Source: Marsupella aquatica (lineage: Eukaryota; Marchantiophyta). From it: 64,000 bases of DNA. The notes under the pieces were generated by a model that was not told where the DNA came from, searched no databases, and saw nothing but the letters and a program-made list of their open reading frames with translations. The stretch covers positions 24,986,001 to 25,050,000 of the forward strand of contig OZ316893.1 in NCBI GenBank assembly GCA_973895155.1, written 5' to 3'. The position numbers and the translations under genes were made by a program. Below, piece after piece: positions 59,886-64,000 of the stretch (position 1 is its first letter; the number at the start of each line of letters is the position of its first letter).

Positions 59886-61242
59886 GTAGGAAAGTACATA
59901 ACCAGGCCCCTCTAGCATCTTGTAGACTTGATGTACCACAAAGATGGATTGAGTACTTGATCCCTTGGACGGTAGGCAGTCCAAAATCCAAAAAATATTG
60001 TAACTCGGGCCATAGTAATCCGAATAATATCGTAGTTCTGCAGTAGTCATTGTTGGGTTTACCTCCGCTGCACAGTGCGCCACTACATGACTCACCACAA
60101 AACCTACAAAATGTCAATTTTTGATAAATCCAAAACACTTTATTGAATGACTAAATGAATCTAAAATTGTTTGGTGTGATTTCTAGAGTTCAACCTACCT
60201 ACAGAAAAAAATTGGGACTTTTGGGACATGACCCTTTGGACATAACACTCAATCTCATGTCCTCAAAAATATGTGCTTGGGAACTTTCCTTAGGTCATTT
60301 GTTTTGCAAAAGCATAATAATTTTACACTTGGACCCTTAGAATCTGTTCATTTATTCAAAGAAGGTATCTACACTGTTCATCGTAACTAGTGTTCCTCAC
60401 ACTAATTTTGAGAGCGTCAATTTTCATGGTCTACTTGTGAATTAGTGTTAATCACACTAATTTTGTCATGACACTATCTCTGTGCGCATGAAAGAGTGTT
60501 ACTGTGGTCTCAACAGTGGTAAAATAGAGTAAGATACTATTTTGAAATATACACTAGAACTAGTGTGACTTTGGACTCAAGATCACCCATTTTTTCCGTA
60601 GAGATTTGAGCAAAAGTGGAAGAAAACTGTTCTGAAAAACCTGCAAATTTAGTGTTACTTGGACTCACAATCCCTTTTACCAAAACGAGTATAAGTAACA
60701 CTAATATTGTAGTCACGCTAATTCTTGCATAACACTAGCTAATTATGGTGAAAAGTGTAGCTTAGTTTTGGTTCTAAGTTTGCTCTAAGTACCTAAAGAA
60801 AAGTGCAGAATTGTAGATTACAGTTTGTACAATAGTGATGTTTGAGGAGATGTTTGAGTGTTGGAGGTGTCTGAGTGTTGGAGGTGTCCAAAACATCCCA
60901 ACTTTTTTCAGTAGGTAGCTTGAATGTGAGTGATCACACCAAACAGTTTTCAGCTCAAACATAATTTATTTAGTCATCCAATAAAATGTTTGGGTTGATC
61001 AAAATTAACATTTTGTAAGTTTCATGGCGCCCCGAGTCATGTAGTGACACCCTGTGCAGCGGAGGTAAACCCGATGGTGACTACTGCAGAACTACTGTAT
61101 CGTTTGGATTACCACGGAGTTACAATATTTTTTGGATTTTGGACGGCATACCGTCCATGGGGCCTGATTAAGTCCTCAATCCATCTTTGTGGTCAATCAA
61201 GTTCACAAGATGCCAAAGGGGCCTGGTTAAGTCCTTTCCTGC
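59886..61242. mobile_element. Foldback (long inverted repeat) element, about 1.36 kb
   Basis: The left arm (about 59886-60260) and right arm (about 60850-61242) are inverted copies. Shared blocks include AACCAGGCCCCT, CCACAAAGATGGATTGAG, GTCCAAAATCCAAAAAATAT, AGTTCTGCAGTAGTCA, GGTTTACCTCCGCTGCACAG and CACTACATGACTC; identity in the outer part is roughly 80%. Weaker inverted similarity continues inward (TTTGGTGTGAT, CAACCTACCTAC, TTTAGGT) towards a centre near 60560 containing repeated ACTAGTGT and CACACTAATTTT motifs. No coding frame for a transposase is present. I could not identify a target duplication. Confidence 0.75.
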
Positions 61243-62640
61243 CCTTAATGTAACCCCTAGATTGGAAAACATGATTTATAATGATAACCATACATGAATT
61301 AACACCAACATTATTTGGTTTTACCTCTTCTCTTTATTACATACATAAGGTGGGGCCCCAACCAGTGGCTTGTACTTAAACTCATCTTCAAAACAATAAA
61401 TGAGCAATATCCTGTTATGGATTCAAAAACACAATTTGGGAAGGAACAGACCTACCAGACTGCTTTTGGACATCACTGGATTGAAAACATTGAACCCGAA
61501 TAGTTGCACTGCTACATAAAAGTACCTTCAACCATAGTCTTCAAATTAACACACCACTTGGTTAAGTTAAGTTAACCCAAACACTTCTTAGATAGAAACT
61601 AGTACCTCAAACACAACAGGATCCTATCTTGTATTCAAATTGTAGGATTGACAACCGGTAACAAATGATAGATTGAATACGTAGTTGATCAAGTACCAAG
61701 ATAGATCCAAGTATCCACTTTGTATTCAAGCTATCAATTTGAGGGGTGAAAGTTTGTGAGACCTCTATTTTTTTAGATTGAATACTGGCCTGTGTACTTG
61801 GATCTTGTGGTTTAGTTCTAAGTATCCACATTCACCTTTTTGCCCGCCTTTTTGCCAAACTTTTGTCTCCCAAAGCACCTTTTTCGTTCTTAGCTTTTAT
61901 TGTCAAAACATCATAGAACAAAACACTGGCATTGGCCTAGTACTATATATGTTTCATTTATTTGTGTACCATCCCGACAACACTCTCTTTGAATGTAAAT
62001 AGAGGTGAAGACATTCAACCTGATTGCTCATTCATGGAATTGACTTCAATCTGTTTCTAGTGACTTTTTACACGCTATACCATTTTCACAGTCATCTTGC
62101 CTGCAATTTTCATTTCCCATGTGCACCCCAAACTTCAGTAACGCCCTTAAAGTCACAGTCTAGACGCTTCACTCTAGACCATAGGACTGAACACTAGGTT
62201 CACATCAATTATTCTTGAGAGTCACAAGGGACTACGATTAATAATATTAATTTTTGCCCAACCAATCCAAAAATGTAATGTCCAAGAATGTTCAAAGTGT
62301 CCCTTTTTCCCTGCCCTTTTCTTCCTGGTGTAAACTTGTTGCCACTTTATGTGTCCAAGGGATGGGCAGGGACAAACTCTCTGTCCATCCAAGCTTTGGT
62401 TTCAATCCAAATTCTAGATTGCCATTCTTTTAGTGCAAAATTAGCACTTTTCCCATCCTTCTTAGTTGGTTTACTATGTCGCCACTCGTTTGTAAGAAAC
62501 CGTCAGCTTAGACTAGACAGCAAATGTGGCACATCAGTGAGAGCACACTCAATTAGACGCTACACCAACAAGGCACCATGAGTGAAGAAACTCCTGAATG
62601 ATAATTAACTCATGACAAAGTACATGTGAAGAATGAGGGA
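61243..62640. other. Non-coding, AT-rich, nothing recognised
   Basis: No domain-bearing frame, RNA gene or clear repeat is seen in this stretch. Confidence 0.5.
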
Positions 62641-63115
62641 GATAATGTTCTCCCTCCAACCTATACACCCAAGGGGAGACCAAGACGTGTGGGCCTAAGT
62701 AAAGTGGATCTTATCCTAATCTAACCAAGGGATCTTATCTTATCCTAATCTAACCAGTGGATCTTATCCTAATCTAACCAAGACTAACCCTAGTAAAGCC
62801 AAACAAACTACAACCCTCGCTATAGCCGGGAACTTGAGTCAATTCCTAACAATCTCCACCTTGACTCCAGTTCATGCAATGACTCAGGTGATAAACAATA
62901 TGTGAAGTGACATATCTACATAGCCTCCAATTTGGCCCTAGAATTTAATACATGCAAAGAGTGGGGGAGCAAATACTTTCCAACCTATACCCCCAAGGGG
63001 AGACCAAGATGTGTGGGCCTAGGTAATTAAATTATCCTAATCTAACCATGGGTTGACTAACCCCAGTAACGCCAAACAAACTACAACCGGGAATTCAAGC
63101 AAATTCCTAACATCT
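62641..63115. repeat. Two diverged direct copies of a 155-230-bp block
   Basis: CCAACCTATACACCCAAGGG (about 62657) and CCAACCTATACCCCCAAGGG (about 62978) both continue with GAGACCAAGA(C/T)GTGTGGGCCTA, TTATCCTAATCTAACCA, GCCAAACAAACTACAACC and AATTCCTAACA. The first copy carries an internal short tandem (GGATCTTATC...TAATCTAACCA at 62706, 62730 and 62759). They could be remnants of a transposon end, but the class is unknown. Confidence 0.8.
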
Positions 63116-63498
63116 TTTTCAGCACTAATTAAATCAACTCATGTACAAATACCCCAACTCATCCAATGGCCAAGAACACACAATTGGACAGATCATATTG
63201 CTCTAAAGGTAATCCAACCCAAAATCAGTCCAGCCCCTTCAAGCTCTTTTCCTGTTGAGCCTCTCACCCTGGTCATCATATTTCTCTGGCCAACCTTAAA
63301 CCACTTGCATGTTTCCACATTTGTTTTTCTTAAGTTTGTTTCCTCAAAAAAATGCAAAGGTTTGTGTTGAATGTTGTCACATTGGATTGTGGCGGAGGAT
63401 TTCAGTTTCTGACCTTTTCTTGGCAGAATTTGGATTGGAATAGTAAAGAGAGAATGGCAGAGACATTGGGCATGGATAAGGTCTAAGAGAGCTTCAAA

Positions 63499-64000
63499 CT
63501 CAGGCAACGCTGGCCATTTGACAGCTGATGTCAGCCGTGTAAAATGAGACACCAAACTGATGTTTTAAAGGGGAATGCATCTAAAAATGTCAATTTTGGT
63601 GCTCGATGTGGAGCTCATGATTAACAATTTAGGGCTGAAATTTTGAGCTTTAGAGAACTTCTGATTGAGGGAGCGTTGGCCATCTTACAGTACATTGCAG
63701 CCCAGTCAAAATTAGAAATGAAATTGATATTTTTGTGAAGGAAAAGGCATCCAAAAATTGCCAATATTTTTGGCTTAGTTACAATTTAGAGCTCACGATT
63801 CACAAGTTAGGGCGTGTTTTGAGGGAGTGCTGGCCCTCCCACAGTCAATTCCAGCCCCATCACAATGACAAACAAAAATGAAGTTTTTGTGAAGTAAAAT
63901 GCATCCCAAAACTGCTGGGTTTTTTTTGCTCACAATTTGGAGCTTGCAATTTACAAAATAGGCTGAGACTTGAGTTGGAGGTGAGCTGATGGAGCTGGAG
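63499..64000. repeat. Diverged tandem satellite-like array, period about 155-172 bp, running off the window
   Basis: GCATC(T/C)(A/C)AAAA blocks recur at about 63576, 63747 and 63901. Each is followed by a GGAGCT-like block and ACAA(T/G)TTAGG. Intervening GCTGGCC...CAGTC blocks also recur, with a partial earlier unit near 63500. The right edge lies outside the window. Confidence 0.75.

Noticed and set aside
1-64000. CRISPR arrays, bacterial operons, rRNA or viral genes
   Set aside because: None seen. All confident genes are spliced or typical plant nuclear genes, and the repeats lack regular spacer structure.

Overview
The window is nuclear DNA from a land plant. The evidence is spliced genes with GT-AG introns of roughly 100 bp to 1.5 kb, a plant-type 168-residue TCTP, an SnRK1 beta subunit, a cysteine module otherwise known from plant extra-large G proteins (XLG), an Arabidopsis-type telomere-like motif (TTTAGGG) and plant-style PIF/Harbinger transposons. 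Several genes look like those of an early-diverging land plant such as a bryophyte or lycophyte, but this is an impression and I cannot name the species.

I could assemble seven host genes exon by exon, keeping reading phase across every junction. From left to right: (1) 323-4076, minus strand, an 11-exon SPRING/C12orf49-like secretory-pathway protein; (2) 7201-10384, minus, a 10-exon RNA polymerase III subunit RPC4 with a large polyglycine exon; (3) 16408-18385, plus, a four-exon TCTP gene; (4) 31383-33204, plus, a three-exon polyQ/Ser-Pro-rich protein ending in an XLG-like cysteine module but lacking the G-alpha domain; (5) 40674-46002, plus, an eight-exon SelO protein adenylyltransferase; (6) 49223-52692, plus, a seven-exon RBM42-type RRM protein; (7) 57042-57959, minus, an intronless SnRK1 beta subunit with a myristoylation-type N-terminus. 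A decayed small heat-shock protein copy lies at 55194-55440.

Mobile DNA: a complete PIF/Harbinger transposon (11181-15290, TTA target duplication) carries a Myb/SANT-like accessory protein and an intact DDE transposase in convergent orientation. A 383-bp Tourist-type MITE of the same superfamily sits at 36964-37346, also flanked by TTA. A 1.36-kb foldback element occupies about 59886-61242. The long spaces between genes (18.4-31.4, 33.2-40.6, 46.0-49.2, 52.7-57.0 and 58-64 kb) are AT-rich and hold many short tandem or dispersed repeats; I see no further convincing genes there.

The host genes do not form a pathway. They are independent housekeeping or regulatory genes: Golgi proteolysis control, Pol III transcription, translation and growth, signalling, AMPylation, splicing and energy sensing.
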